Positions 52,336 through 63,896 of a DNA stretch of 64,000 bases are shown here, one piece after another. Within the stretch, counting starts at the first letter, position 1, and the number at the start of each line of letters is the position of its first letter. The notes beneath the pieces are model-generated. The model saw only the letters and a program-made list of their open reading frames with translations. It was not told the origin of the DNA and did no database searches. The translations under genes were made by a program, and so were the position numbers. The stretch spans positions 558,001 to 622,000 of the forward strand of contig NZ_FTMO01000001.1 of the NCBI RefSeq assembly GCF_900156025.1. Reading direction: 5' to 3'. The stretch comes from Allobosea sp. TND4EK4. GTDB taxonomy: Bacteria; Pseudomonadota; Alphaproteobacteria; Rhizobiales; Beijerinckiaceae.

Positions 52336-54670
52336 TGCCCGCCGCAAGCTCGACATCGTCGGCGAACCGGCCCTGGTCGGCAGCCCCCGCATCCACGATT
52401 CGGCGCTGAAGCATGTCGCGGGCGAAGCCGTCTATATCGACGACGTTGCTGCGCCCGAAGGGCTGCTCCACGCCTATCTCGGGACCGCCGCCATCGCTTG
52501 CGGGCGGCTGCTCTCGCTCGATCTGTCCGAGGTTGCGGCGGCGCCCGGCGTCGTCGCGGTGCTGACGGCAGCCGACATTCCCGGCGCCAACGACATCTCC
52601 TCGACGCATCGGCATGACGAGCCGGTCTTCGCGACCGATCGCATCCTGTTCCACGGCCAGCCGCTCTTTGCCGTCGTTGCCGGGACGCGCGAGCAGGCCC
52701 GGCGTGCCGCGACGTTGGCGAAGGCCGAGTATGCGGAAGAGCCAGCCCTGATCGACATCGCCGCCGCGCATGCGGCCGGCGGCGCGCTGGTCACCGCGCC
52801 CTTGACGCTCCGGCGCGGAGACGTCGCCGCTGCCATGGCCGCCAGCCCTCGCCGGCTCAAAGGCGCGATGACGATCGGCGGGCAGGAGCATTTCTATCTG
52901 GAGGGCCAGATCGCGCTGGCCACCCCCGGCGAGGACGAGGACATGCAGGTGCTGGTCTCGACCCAGCACCCTTCGGAAGTCCAGCACATGGTCGCAGCCG
53001 TGCTCGGCGTCGGCTCGCATGCGGTGACGGTCGAGGTCCGGCGCATGGGGGGCGGCTTCGGCGGCAAGGAAACGCAGGCCAATCTCTTCGCCTGCGTCGC
53101 CGCGCTTTGCGCCCGCAGGCTGAAGCGGCCGGTGAAGCTCCGGCCCGACCGCGACGATGACATGGTTCTCACCGGCAAGCGCCACGATTTCGTCGTCGAT
53201 TACGAGATCGGCTTCGACGACGAAGGCCGCATCCATGCTGTCGATGCCGTCTATGCCGCGCGCTGCGGCTGGAACGCCGACCTGTCGGGGCCGGTGACCG
53301 ACCGGGCGCTCTTCCACATGGACAATTGCTATTTCTATCCGGCAGTGCACGCCCGCTCCGAGCCCCTCTTCACCAACACCTGCTCCAACACCGCCTTTCG
53401 TGGCTTCGGCGGGCCACAAGGCATGGTCGGGGCCGAGCGCCTGATCGAGGAGGTCGCCTTCGCCACCGGGCTCGACCCGGTGGAGGTGCGCAAGCGCAAC
53501 CTCTATGGCGGGGTTGGCCGCGACCTCACGCCCTATCACCAGACGGTCGAGGACAATATCGCCGCCGAGGTGATCACCGAGCTGGCGCGGCGCTGCGACT
53601 ATCAGGCGCGCAAGGCAGCGATCCGCCAGGCCAATGCGAAGAGCCCTATCATCAAGCGCGGCATTGCGCTGACGCCCGTGAAGTTCGGCATCTCCTTCAC
53701 CGCGACCTGGTTCAACCAGGCCGGCGCGCTGGTGCATGTCTATACCGACGGCACGGTTTCGCTGAACCATGGCGGCACCGAGATGGGGCAAGGGCTCTAC
53801 ATCAAGGTGGCGCAGGTGGTGGCGCAGGCCTTCGGCATCGGGCTCGATCAGGTCAAGATCACCGCGACGACCACCGGCAAGGTGCCCAACACCTCGGCAA
53901 CGGCCGCCTCCTCCGGCTCCGATCTCAACGGCATGGCGGCGCTCGATGCCTGCGAGACGATCAAGACGAGGCTCACCGAGTTCGCCGCGAAGCACTGGCA
54001 GGAGCGGCCGGAGGAGGTGGCCTTCCTGCCGGGCCGTGTGAAGGTCGGCGCCCGCGAGATCGGCTTCAGGGATCTGGTCGCCGCAGCCTATCTGGCGCGG
54101 GTCCAGCTTTCAGCGACCGGCTTCTATGCCACTCCCAAGATCCATTGGGACCGCCAGGCGGGGCGCGGCCATCCATTCTATTATTTCGCCTATGGCGCGG
54201 CGGCGGCCGAAGTCGCGATCGACACGCTGACGGGCGAATACAAGGTCGAGCGCGTCGATATCCTCCATGACTGCGGGCAGTCCCTGAATCCGGCCATCGA
54301 CAAGGGCCAGATCGAAGGCGGCTTCGTGCAGGGCATGGGCTGGCTGACCACCGAGGAGCTCGCCTGGGACGCGAAGGGCCGGCTCTCGACGCACGCCCCC
54401 TCGACCTACAAAATCCCCGTCGCGTCCGACCGGCCGCGCATCTTCAACGTGCATCTGCTGGAGAACGCCCCGAACCGCGAGCCGACGATCCACCGCTCCA
54501 AGGCCGTCGGGGAGCCGCCGCTGATGCTGGCGATCTCGGTGCTGCATGCGTTGTCCGATGCGGTGGCGAGCGTCGGGAACCACCGGATCTGTCCGAGGCT
54601 GGACGCGCCAGCGACACCGGAGCGCGTGCTGGACGCGGTCGACCGCGTGCGGGCGGAGGCGAACTTGTGA
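52328..54670 (+). CDS. xdhB: Xanthine dehydrogenase molybdopterin (large) subunit
   Basis: 780 residues carrying the molybdenum cofactor site: [60 protein letters not shown] and the catalytic Glu loop [20 protein letters not shown]. It oxidises hypoxanthine and xanthine to urate with electrons passing through XdhA clusters to NAD+. It is followed by xdhC with a GTGA overlap, the normal order for maturation. Confidence 0.96.
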   Translation: MADARRKLDIVGEPALVGSPRIHDSALKHVAGEAVYIDDVAAPEGLLHAYLGTAAIACGRLLSLDLSEVAAAPGVVAVLTAADIPGANDISSTHRHDEPVFATDRILFHGQPLFAVVAGTREQARRAATLAKAEYAEEPALIDIAAAHAAGGALVTAPLTLRRGDVAAAMAASPRRLKGAMTIGGQEHFYLEGQIALATPGEDEDMQVLVSTQHPSEVQHMVAAVLGVGSHAVTVEVRRMGGGFGGKETQANLFACVAALCARRLKRPVKLRPDRDDDMVLTGKRHDFVVDYEIGFDDEGRIHAVDAVYAARCGWNADLSGPVTDRALFHMDNCYFYPAVHARSEPLFTNTCSNTAFRGFGGPQGMVGAERLIEEVAFATGLDPVEVRKRNLYGGVGRDLTPYHQTVEDNIAAEVITELARRCDYQARKAAIRQANAKSPIIKRGIALTPVKFGISFTATWFNQAGALVHVYTDGTVSLNHGGTEMGQGLYIKVAQVVAQAFGIGLDQVKITATTTGKVPNTSATAASSGSDLNGMAALDACETIKTRLTEFAAKHWQERPEEVAFLPGRVKVGAREIGFRDLVAAAYLARVQLSATGFYATPKIHWDRQAGRGHPFYYFAYGAAAAEVAIDTLTGEYKVERVDILHDCGQSLNPAIDKGQIEGGFVQGMGWLTTEELAWDAKGRLSTHAPSTYKIPVASDRPRIFNVHLLENAPNREPTIHRSKAVGEPPLMLAISVLHALSDAVASVGNHRICPRLDAPATPERVLDAVDRVRAEANL

Positions 54671-55492
54671 GCCTCTCCGCTTTCCTCACTGACCGTCTCG
54701 GCGAAGGCGCCATCCTCGTTACTCTCGCCCGCGTCGAGGGCTCCACGCCCCGCGAAGCCGGCGCCTGCATGGCAGTCGGCCACGGTGCCACCGCCGGAAC
54801 CATCGGCGGCGGGCAGCTCGAATTTCACTGCATCGACATCGCCCGGCAGATGCTGAGCGAAGGCCTCCGCGACCAGAGCCTCGATATTCCGCTCGGCCCG
54901 CAGATGGGCCAGTGCTGCGGGGGCCGGGTCAGGGTCTCGCTGAAGCGTGTCTTGCCGGCCGATGCGGCACTGATCGCCGCCCGCGAGAAGGCGCAGGCAG
55001 AGATGCGCCCGGCCGTTCTGGTCTTCGGCGCCGGCCATACCGGGCGGGCGCTGGCGTCGGCCCTTGCGCCCCTGCCCTTCCGGATCTGCCTGATCGACGA
55101 TCGCGACGACGTCTTGAGCGGGTTGCCGCCGGCCGTGACCTGCATCCGCATGGCCGATCCGGTGGAGGCGGTCGCGGACGCGACGGCCGGTGCCGCCTTC
55201 GTCATTCTGACCCACAGCCACGCGCTCGACTACCGGCTCGCCGAGGCTGCACTGGCGCGCGGCGATGCCGCCTATGTCGGCATGATCGGCTCGGCCACCA
55301 AGCGGGCGCGGTTCGAATCCGGCTTCCTGCGGTCTGGCGGCAGAGAAGCGACGCTCGCTCGCCTCACCTGCCCGATCGGCGGTTGCGATGTGGACGACAA
55401 GCGTCCGGAGGTGATCGCGGCCTTGACGGCGGCTGAGCTGGTGCGTTGCTTGCTTGGCCGCTCGCACCCGGCCAGACGGAGACAGGTCCACG

Positions 55493-55509
<17 letters not shown>
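54667..55509 (+). CDS. xdhC: Xanthine dehydrogenase maturation factor XdhC
   Basis: Binds and sulfurates the molybdenum cofactor before insertion into XdhB. 280 residues: N-terminal CoxI-type region with GQCCGGRVRVSLKR and a C-terminal Rossmann domain (VLVFGAGHTGRALASALAPL, MIGSATKRARFESGFLRSGG, LTCPIGG). Starts at GTG overlapping the xdhB stop (GTGA). Its end overlaps the start of the ABC transporter ATPase by 17 bases, so transport and oxidation genes are one transcript. Confidence 0.95.
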
Positions 55510-57041
<1,532 letters not shown>

Positions 57042-57049
<8 letters not shown>

Positions 57050-58109
57050 GTGGCGCCCCCGCCGCGAGCCGAGCCGGCTGATGCGGGCCTTGAGCCCGCT
57101 GATCGCCATAGCCCTGACCATGCTGCTCGGCATGATCGTCTTCACCGCCATGGGTTATGACGGCTTCCATGCGGTCGGGAGCATCTTCGTCACGCCCTTC
57201 GCCGAGCCGCAGCGCTGGGCTGATATCGGCGTGAAAGCAGCGCCGCTGGTGATGATCGCGATCGGGCTGGCCATCGGCTTCCGGGCCAATGTCTGGAACA
57301 TCGGCGCCGAGGGCCAATACATCATGGGCGCGGTCGCCGGCACGGGCGTCGCGCTCGCGACCTACGACATGACAGGCTGGTGGATCCTGCCCGCCATGGC
57401 GCTGGCCGGAATCCTCGGCGGCATGGCCTGGGCGGCGATCCCGGCGCTGCTGCGAGTCCGCTTGCAGGTCAGCGAGATCCTGACAAGCCTGATGCTGACC
57501 TATGTCGCGGTGCAGCTCCTGTATTTTCTGGTGCGCGGGCCGTGGAAGGACCCGGACGGCTTCAATTTTCCGCAAACGCGGATGTTCACGGCGGACCAGA
57601 CGCTGCCCACGATGATGGAGGGGTCGCTCGTCCATCTCGGGATTCCCGTGGCGCTGCTCATTGCCCTCGTCGCCTGGCTGCTGATGGAGAAGACCACCGC
57701 CGGCTATGCGGTGAAGGTGGTCGGCCTCGCCCCCGCAGCGGCGCGCCATGGCGGCTTCAGCGCGGCCCGCACCACCTGGGCGACGATGCTGCTGAGCGGC
57801 GGGCTTGCCGGCCTTGCCGGGCTGTTCGAGGCCGCCGGCCCCTTCGGCCAGCTCACACCGCAGTTTCCGGTCGGCTACGGCTTCACCGCGATCATCGTCG
57901 CGTTCCTCGGGCGGCTCGACCCGCTCGGCATCGTCTTTGGCGGCATCGTGCTGGCAGCCACCTATGTCGGCGGCGAGATCGCCCAATCGACGATTCGCCT
58001 GCCGCAGGCGGCCACCGGCATGTTCCAGGCGCTGCTGCTGTTCATGCTGCTCGCAACGGATGTGCTGGTGCGCTGGCGCCTCGTGTGGAAGCGGAGGGCG
58101 GCGCCATGA
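57042..58109 (+). CDS. Nucleoside ABC transporter permease 1
   Basis: 355 residues of the BPD_transp_2 family with about nine hydrophobic segments. The N-terminal helix (SPLIAIALTMLLGMIVFTAM) precedes GFRANVWNIGAEGQYIMGAV, the conserved loop of these permeases, and GYGFTAIIVAFLGRLDPLGI. Pairs with the second permease, overlapping it by four bases (ATGA). Confidence 0.94.
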
Positions 58110-59029
58110 CCAGCGCCATCCTCGTCTCCATTGTCATGACACTGGTCGCCGCCTCGACGCCGCTGCTGCTGGCGGCGCTCGGCGAGCTCGTCGCGGAGAA
58201 GACGGGCGTCCTCAACCTCGGTGTCGAGGGCATGATGCTGTGCGGCGCGGTCGCGGGCTTCGCCGTCGCCTTTTCGACGGGCAGCACGGGTCTCGGCCTG
58301 CTCGCCGCGGCGCTGGCCGGCATGGCCGCTTCGATGGTCTTCGCTGTGCTGGCCCTGTCGCTCGCGGCCAATCAGGTCGCCACGGGTCTTGCGCTCACCA
58401 TCTTCGGCATCGGCGCCTCCTCGCTGATCGGCGCAGGCTTCGTCGGCCGCACGATCCCACGGCTGGGCCCGGTCTTTCCCCCCGCGCTCTCGGAGCATCC
58501 CTGGCTGCGGATGATCTTCGGCCACGACATCCTGGTCTATCTCTCGCTGGCGCTCGTTCTGGGCGTGAGCCTTTTCCTCCGCCGGACCCGGCCAGGGCTG
58601 ATCCTGCGCGCGGTCGGCGAGAACGACGCCTCGGCGCATGCGATCGGATACCCCGTCATCGCCATCCGCTATGCGGCGGTGGCCTTCGGCGGCGCGCTGG
58701 CGGGGCTCGGCGGCGCCTATTTCTCGCTGGCGCTGACGCCGATGTGGGCCGAGCGGCTGACCGCCGGGCGCGGCTGGATCGCGCTGGCGCTGGTCGTCTT
58801 CTCGGCCTGGAAGCCGGGGCGGCTGCTGCTCGGCGCCTATCTGTTCGGAGCGGTGATGACGCTGGAGCTGCAGGCGAAAGCCGCCGGGATCAGCTGGCTC
58901 GCGCCCGAGGTGCTGGCGATGGCGCCCTATCTTGCGACGGTCGCCGTTCTGACCATGATGTCACTCGGACGACGGAGCGGGCGCCTCGACGCGCCGGCCT
59001 GCCTCGGAAAACCCTTCTCGGCCTCGTAG
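58106..59029 (+). CDS. Nucleoside ABC transporter permease 2
   Basis: 307-residue second permease: LVAEKTGVLNLGVEGMMLCG is the family signature, followed by hydrophobic helices, and LRAVGENDASAHAIGYPVIA is the cytoplasmic coupling region that docks onto the ATPase. Start at 58106 by four-base overlap; the reading frame continues upstream inside permease 1 but that part is a shadow. Confidence 0.94.
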   Translation: MTSAILVSIVMTLVAASTPLLLAALGELVAEKTGVLNLGVEGMMLCGAVAGFAVAFSTGSTGLGLLAAALAGMAASMVFAVLALSLAANQVATGLALTIFGIGASSLIGAGFVGRTIPRLGPVFPPALSEHPWLRMIFGHDILVYLSLALVLGVSLFLRRTRPGLILRAVGENDASAHAIGYPVIAIRYAAVAFGGALAGLGGAYFSLALTPMWAERLTAGRGWIALALVVFSAWKPGRLLLGAYLFGAVMTLELQAKAAGISWLAPEVLAMAPYLATVAVLTMMSLGRRSGRLDAPACLGKPFSAS

Positions 59030-59061
59030 AGGTCTGCAACGCGATCAACGGGAGAGACCCC

Positions 59062-60141
59062 ATGACCAGCATCATCACCCGCCGCAAGCTGACATTCGGC
59101 GCGGCCGCCGCCTCGACCCTGCCGCTGCTGGGGCGCGGCGCCTCGGCGCAATCGCCGCTCGGCGTCGGCTTCGTCTATGTCGGGCCGATCGGCGACCATG
59201 GCTACACCTGGACGCATGATCAGGGCCGCCTCGCGATCGAGAAGGAATACGGCTCCAAGATCAAGACGAGCTTCCTGGAGAATGTCGCCGAGGGTCCGGA
59301 CGCCGCGCGCGCCATCCGCCAGCTCGCCCAGGCCGGCAACCAGCTGATCTTCACGACCTCCTTCGGCTTCATGAATCCGACGATCCAGGTCGCCAAGCAG
59401 TTCCCGAAGATCCATTTCGAGCATGCGACCGGCTATATGCGCGCGCCGAACGTCGCGACCTACAATGCCCGCTTCTACGAAGGGCGCGCCGTGATCGGGA
59501 CCATTGCCGGGCATATGTCGAAATCGGGCCAGGCGGGCTATGTCGCCTCCTTCCCGATCCCCGAGGTGGTGATGGGCATCAACGCCTTCCATCTCGCCGC
59601 GCGCAAGGTGAACCCGAACTTCAAGACCAAGGTCGTCTGGTGCTCGACCTGGTACGACCCCGCCAAGGAGGCCGACGCCGCCAAGGCGCTGATCGACCAG
59701 GGCGCGGACATGATCACCCAGCACACCGATTCAGCGGCTCCGCTGCAGGCGGCCGAGCAGCGCGGCGTCTACGCCTTCGGGCAGGCCTCGGACATGAAGG
59801 CCTTCGCGCCCAAGGCGCATCTCTCGGCGATCGTCGACGACTGGTCGGGCTACTACATCAAGCGCGTCAAGGAGACGATGGACGGCAACTGGAAGACCGG
59901 CGACGTCTGGGGCGGCATCAAGGAGGGCTTCGTCAAGCTCGCGCCTTACAACGACGCGGTGACGCCGGAGGCGCGCAAGGCTGCGGACGCGATCCGCGAC
60001 GGCATCGCGTCCGGCAAGCTCCACCCCTTCACGGGCGAATTGAAGGACCAGAAGGGAGAGGTGCGGGTCAAGGCGGGTGAGCATGCCTCCGACGAGATGC
60101 TCTCCAAGATGGACTGGTACGTCGACGGCGTGCAGGCCTGA
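59062..60141 (+). CDS. BMP-family nucleoside/purine substrate-binding protein
   Basis: 359 residues, periplasmic. The N-terminus MTSIITRRKLTFGAAAASTL suggests a Sec or Tat-like (RRK) signal ending GASAQ. BMP/PnrA core: VGFVYVGPIGDHGYTWTHDQ, FTTSFGFMNPTIQVAKQFPK, GINAFHLAARKVNPNFKTKV and DMITQHTDSAAPLQAAEQRG. Such proteins bind purine nucleosides or bases. GGGAGAG precedes the ATG; a GC-rich hairpin follows the gene. Confidence 0.93.
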   Translation: MTSIITRRKLTFGAAAASTLPLLGRGASAQSPLGVGFVYVGPIGDHGYTWTHDQGRLAIEKEYGSKIKTSFLENVAEGPDAARAIRQLAQAGNQLIFTTSFGFMNPTIQVAKQFPKIHFEHATGYMRAPNVATYNARFYEGRAVIGTIAGHMSKSGQAGYVASFPIPEVVMGINAFHLAARKVNPNFKTKVVWCSTWYDPAKEADAAKALIDQGADMITQHTDSAAPLQAAEQRGVYAFGQASDMKAFAPKAHLSAIVDDWSGYYIKRVKETMDGNWKTGDVWGGIKEGFVKLAPYNDAVTPEARKAADAIRDGIASGKLHPFTGELKDQKGEVRVKAGEHASDEMLSKMDWYVDGVQA

Positions 60142-60177
60142 TCGACGCATCGTCGGGCGCGCGCAGCCTCGATATCG

Positions 60178-60206
60178 GCACGGCCGAGGCCACAATTCGG
60201 CCGTGC
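60178..60206 (+). terminator. GC-rich hairpin after the nucleoside transporter operon
   Basis: Ten-base perfect stem GCACGGCCGA / TCGGCCGTGC with a nine-base loop, 36 bases after the binding-protein stop. No T-tract, so it is a probable but unproven transcript end for guaD-divergent xdhABC-transporter operon. Confidence 0.5.
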
Positions 60207-60424
60207 TGGCATCGGAAAGGCGCTTTTCGCACGGTCTGCGGCGGAACTTCGCCGTTTCCTGTGCGTATCTCGCGCCACGGGCATCGTCATTCCGCGGCAA
60301 CCGTGGCAACTGCGTGAGTTGCGCGCCGCGACAATCCCAGCAACGCGGTCGCTCGTGTGGAAACGGGCATGATCGACCGTCGTCCAGCACGCGACGCCTT
60401 CAACACCTTCTCAAGGAGGATCCC

Positions 60425-60697
60425 ATGACCAAGAACGAACTGATCGCCGCGATCGCCGACGAGACCGGCAAGACGAAGGCCGATGTCTCGGCCATCCTCG
60501 CCTCTCTCGGCACGACTGTCGCCAAGACGCTGAAGAGCGGCGACGACGTCACCCTCGGCGGCATCGGCAAGTTCTCCGCCGCCAAGCGCGAAGCGCGCGA
60601 GGCCCGCAACCCCTCCACCGGCGCCACCATCAAGGTCCCGGCCAAGACGGTCGTGAAGTTCAAGGTCACCAAGGACCTTGCTGACGCCGTGGCGTAA
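60425..60697 (+). CDS. hup: DNA-binding protein HU
   Basis: Histone-like nucleoid protein of 90 residues: MTKNELIAAIADETGKTKAD, VTLGGIGKFSAAKREAREAR, NPSTGATIKVPAKTVVKFKV. The loop RNPSTGATI with the Arg-Asn-Pro tip intercalates DNA. AAGGAGG lies 5 bases before the ATG, a very strong ribosome site suited to an abundant protein. The 283 bases upstream carry no gene and should hold its promoter. Confidence 0.97.
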   Translation: MTKNELIAAIADETGKTKADVSAILASLGTTVAKTLKSGDDVTLGGIGKFSAAKREAREARNPSTGATIKVPAKTVVKFKVTKDLADAVA

Positions 60698-60755
60698 GAC
60701 CGTATTCGCGTCGCTTCGAGACAAGAGTTTCTCGCAGCTTGCCGAATGAAACGCT

Positions 60756-60855
60756 CCGTCATCGCGGAAAAGCGGCTCTAGCCGCGTCGATCCGGGATCC
60801 ATCGTAGAGCGCTGGCGCCCTTCGATGGATCCCGGGGCAAGCCCCGGGATGACGG
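60756..60855. repeat. Intergenic palindromic repeat after HU
   Basis: 100-base element with ends CCGTCAT and ATGACGG. Inside are a perfect inverted repeat GGGATCCATCG (60794) / CGATGGATCCC (60823) and a small CCCGGGGC-AA-GCCCCGGG hairpin. Same terminal signature as the copies at 21437 and 49333. It separates hup from the CoxE-like gene. Confidence 0.85.
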
Positions 60856-60931
60856 CGTGTTTCCAGGCCTGGGGCCAAACGTCGACGGGCTGCGCTTGAA
60901 CCCCGGCGGCCCCGCCTGCACAATGGCAGGC

Positions 60932-62107
60932 ATGTTCCTGCGCCTCTTCACCGATCTCAGAGCCGCCAAGGTCCCGGTGACCCTGCGCGAATATCTGACG
61001 CTGCTCGAAGGCGTCGATGCCGACCTCGCCGAGTACAAGGTCGAGGATTTCTATTTTCTCGCGCGCACCGTGCTGGTGAAGGACGAGCGCCATCTCGACA
61101 AGTTCGACCGCGTCTTCGCCCAGGTCTTCAAAGGCATGGAGACGCTGCAGCAGGCGATCGACGAGGCGGGCATTCCCGAGGAATGGCTGCGCAAGCTCGC
61201 CGAGAAATTCCTGACCGAGGAAGAGCGCAGCCAGATCGAGACGCTCGGCTGGGACAAGCTCTGGGAGACGCTGAAACAGCGCCTGGCGGAGCAGAAGGGC
61301 CGCCATCAGGGCGGCAGCAAATGGATCGGCACCGCCGGCACCTCGCCCTTCGGCGCCTATGGCGCGAACCCCGAGGGCATCCGCATCGGCCAGGACACGA
61401 ACCGCAATTTCCGCGCGGTCAAGGTGTGGGACAAGCGCGAGTTCAAGGATTTCGACGACACGCGCGAGCTTGGCGTACGCAACATGCGCGTCGCGCTGCG
61501 CCGCCTACGCCGCTTTGCCCGCACCGGCGCGGCCGAGGAACTCGACCTCGACGGCACGATCTCCGAAACGGCCCGGCACGGCTATCTCGACGTGAAGCTC
61601 CGTCCGGAGCGGCGCAACGTCGTGAAGGTGCTGCTCTTCCTCGACGTCGGCGGCTCGATGGACTGGCATATCGAGCTGGCGGAGGAGCTGTTCTCCGCCG
61701 CGCGGGCCGAGTTCAAGCATTTCGAGCATTTCTACTTCCATAACTGCCCCTACGAGCGGGTCTGGAAGGAGAACCGGCGCCGGCACGACCAGATCATCCC
61801 GACCTGGGAGGTGCTGCGGACCTATCCGGCGGATTATCGCCTGGTCTTCGTCGGGGACGCCTCGATGAGCCCCTACGAAATCGGCATGCCGGGCGGCTCG
61901 GTCGAGCACTGGAACGAGGAGGCGGGCGCGGTGTGGATGGAGCGGCTGACGGGCAAGTTCCCGAAATCGGTCTGGCTCAACCCGGTGCAGCCGCATCTGT
62001 GGAACTATACCCAGTCGATCCGCCAGATCGGCGGGCTGATGGGTGGCCGGATGTTCCCGCTGACGCTCGACGGGCTGGAAGGGGCGATGCGGGTGCTGGC
62101 GCGGTGA
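60932..62107 (+). CDS. VWA-domain CoxE-like protein
   Basis: 391 residues. The N-terminal helical region (MFLRLFTDLRAAKVPVTLRE, FLARTVLVKDERHLDKFDRV) leads to a C-terminal von Willebrand A domain with the MIDAS start LLFLDVGGSMDWH (Asp238, Ser242). Related CoxE proteins work with MoxR ATPases in metal-site assembly, but no MoxR is encoded here. ATGs at 60923 and 60932 are both possible. Location behind HU gives no functional hint. Confidence 0.88.
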   Translation: MFLRLFTDLRAAKVPVTLREYLTLLEGVDADLAEYKVEDFYFLARTVLVKDERHLDKFDRVFAQVFKGMETLQQAIDEAGIPEEWLRKLAEKFLTEEERSQIETLGWDKLWETLKQRLAEQKGRHQGGSKWIGTAGTSPFGAYGANPEGIRIGQDTNRNFRAVKVWDKREFKDFDDTRELGVRNMRVALRRLRRFARTGAAEELDLDGTISETARHGYLDVKLRPERRNVVKVLLFLDVGGSMDWHIELAEELFSAARAEFKHFEHFYFHNCPYERVWKENRRRHDQIIPTWEVLRTYPADYRLVFVGDASMSPYEIGMPGGSVEHWNEEAGAVWMERLTGKFPKSVWLNPVQPHLWNYTQSIRQIGGLMGGRMFPLTLDGLEGAMRVLAR

Positions 62108-62153
62108 AGCCCGCCCCTTGACCGCCGAGCCGGTTCCGGCGGAAGAGCCGGGT

Positions 62154-62750
62154 ATGACCGATCAAGACGACGATCTTCCGCCGCCGAGCTGGCGCCAGCG
62201 CCCGAAGCCTGTCGGCTTCGAAATCGCGTACAAGCTGGACGGCGGCGTTCTGGAGATCGACCGGACACGCGCTGTGGACCGCGTCAGGCTGAGCGCGGTG
62301 GAAGAGGTGCGCTTCCTCTACGCGCCGGGCAACATTTCATCGAAGGGCTACAAGACACGGTTGCGGCTCAGCGACGGCAGGACCGTCACCTTCGGCAACC
62401 TCTCCTGGCGCTCGCTGACGGATATGGAGCGGGACGATGCGCGGTATCACCGCTTCGTCGCGGCGCTCTCGGCCGCGATCCTGCGCGCGAACCCGCGGGT
62501 GCGATTCGTCGGCGGCCGGCCGCGCGCGCTCTGGATCGCGACGGCTGCGGTCGGAGCGCTGTCGCTGGGGATGCTCGCCTTCTTCAGCCTCAGCGCCTTC
62601 CAGCGCGGCATGACCGGGGCGGGCCTGCTCGGCCTGCTGCTGCTGGCGGCGTCCTATTGGCAGGTCTGGCCGCTGATCAGCCTCAACAAGCCGCGCGACC
62701 TCGCGCCCGGCGAGGTGCCGGACGCTCTGGTCCCCGGCCGCCCCCGCTAG
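62154..62750 (+). CDS. Hypothetical two-helix membrane protein
   Basis: 198 residues from the ATG at 62154 (GGAAGAG upstream). The first 120 residues are soluble and contain a beta-rich segment (GFEIAYKLDGGVLEIDRTRA, RLSAVEEVRFLYAPGN, TRLRLSDGRTVTFGNL) resembling a small PH-like domain; two transmembrane helices follow (ALWIATAAVGALSLGMLAFF, GLLGLLLLAASYWQVWPL). No named family recognised; exact function unknown. Confidence 0.78.
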   Translation: MTDQDDDLPPPSWRQRPKPVGFEIAYKLDGGVLEIDRTRAVDRVRLSAVEEVRFLYAPGNISSKGYKTRLRLSDGRTVTFGNLSWRSLTDMERDDARYHRFVAALSAAILRANPRVRFVGGRPRALWIATAAVGALSLGMLAFFSLSAFQRGMTGAGLLGLLLLAASYWQVWPLISLNKPRDLAPGEVPDALVPGRPR

Positions 62751-62792
62751 AACCCCGGGAAGGCGTGGCCGCTTTCGAATCGCAGCTCCGGC

Positions 62793-63218
62793 TCAGTGCC
62801 TGACGACCAGCACCGAGCATTTGGCCCGGCGTACGATGGCCGAAGCGTTCGAGCCCAGCACATAGGAGAGCATTCCGGGCTCATGGGAGGCGACGATGAT
62901 GAGGTCGGCGCCCGTGGCCTCGGCCTCGGCCAGCACCTCGCCCTGCACCGACCCCATCAGGACCTTGGCGGAGACTTGCTCGGCCGGAAGCTCGACCTTG
63001 GCGGCGATGTCGGCGAGTTGCTTCTCGGCATCCTGCTGCTGCTCGGCATCGAAATCGGCCGGCACGAATTCCATATAGGTCACGGGAACCAGCGAGCGGA
63101 CATAGACCAGCCGCACGATGCCGTTGGACGCCTTGGCGAAGGTGACGGCCGCCTCGATCGCCGGCTTCGCCATCTCCGGCTCGGCAAGATCGACGGGGAC
63201 CATGATGGACCGGTACAT
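62793..63218 (-). CDS. Universal stress protein (UspA family)
   Basis: 141 residues with USP fold: MYRSIMVPVDLAEPEMAKPA, ILLV-type strands and the ATP-binding loop VASHEPGMLSYVLGSNASAI-VRRAKCSVLVV (G-x2-G-x9-S pattern). Probably binds ATP and dimerises; expressed on stress or starvation. Separate from neighbours. Confidence 0.93.
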   Translation of the reverse strand: MYRSIMVPVDLAEPEMAKPAIEAAVTFAKASNGIVRLVYVRSLVPVTYMEFVPADFDAEQQQDAEKQLADIAAKVELPAEQVSAKVLMGSVQGEVLAEAEATGADLIIVASHEPGMLSYVLGSNASAIVRRAKCSVLVVRH

Positions 63219-63310
63219 GACAAGCTCCTCAAGCTGGTTGCTTCAAGCAGTATCGAGATTGCCTGTCCTGGCGCCTTGATCCAACGCAAATCGTGGCTTG
63301 CTGAGACAGC

Positions 63311-63400
63311 CCGTCATCGCGAGCGCCGCGAAACGCTCGAGGAGCACCGGCTGCGACGGTGAGCCCAGCGCTTCTGGATTGCGTCGTCGCTCCGCTCGCC
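63311..63400. repeat. Degenerate copy of the REP-like repeat
   Basis: Begins CCGTCATCGCGAG, as the copy at 21437 does, and has CTGGATTGC (63374) and GTCGTCGCTCC (63383) in the same order as in that copy, but the right terminus ATGACGG is missing. Lies in the 239-base gap between the universal stress protein and ferredoxin genes, which holds no other feature. Confidence 0.65.
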
Positions 63401-63457
63401 GCTGGATGCCTGGTCGCTCCGCTCCGCGCAAAGCCGGGGATCCGGCCGAAGCCTCGT

Positions 63458-63778
63458 TCAGCCCTGTCGCTCGGGCGTGCGCACCACGAGTCCATCGAGC
63501 TCCGCCTTGATGCGGATCTGGCAGGAGAGGCGCGAATTCGGCCGGACGTCGAAGGCGAAGTCCAGCATGTCCTCTTCCATCGGCTCAGGGGTGCCGGTCT
63601 TTTCGACCCAGGCCTCGTCGACATAGACATGGCAGGTGGCGCAGGCACAGGCGCCGCCGCATTCGGCCTCGATGCCCGGCACTTCGTTGCGAATCGCCGT
63701 TTCCATCACGGTCGCGCCGATGTCGCCATCGACCGTGCGGCTCTGCCCATGGGCGTCGATATAGGTAATCTTCGGCAT
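63458..63778 (-). CDS. Adrenodoxin-type 2Fe-2S ferredoxin
   Basis: 106 residues. Cluster ligands are Cys40, Cys46, Cys49 and Cys86 in [15 protein letters not shown] and RLSCQIRI, the vertebrate/bacterial adrenodoxin spacing (C-x5-C-x2-C). [20 protein letters not shown] and [20 protein letters not shown] are family segments. It probably donates electrons to a cytochrome P450 or Fe-S assembly enzyme. A palindrome lies 32 bases upstream of the start. Confidence 0.94.
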   Translation of the reverse strand: MPKITYIDAHGQSRTVDGDIGATVMETAIRNEVPGIEAECGGACACATCHVYVDEAWVEKTGTPEPMEEDMLDFAFDVRPNSRLSCQIRIKAELDGLVVRTPERQG

Positions 63779-63809
63779 GTCGGACTCCGGCGAAACCGCT
63801 GCGCCCTGC

Positions 63810-63829
63810 CCTACCCTCCCGGGAGTAGG
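63810..63829. promoter_or_regulatory. Imperfect palindrome upstream of the ferredoxin gene
   Basis: CCTAC-CC-TCCCGGGA-GTAGG: an eight-base palindromic core with CCTAC/GTAGG flanks, displaced by two bases on one side. It could be an operator or part of a small hairpin in the leader. Weak evidence. Confidence 0.3.
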
Positions 63830-63896
63830 CCGCTACGGTTCCTCGGCTTAGAGCATTTCGAAGCGGCGCGGAACGTCCGGCCGCGCGAGGCCGCCC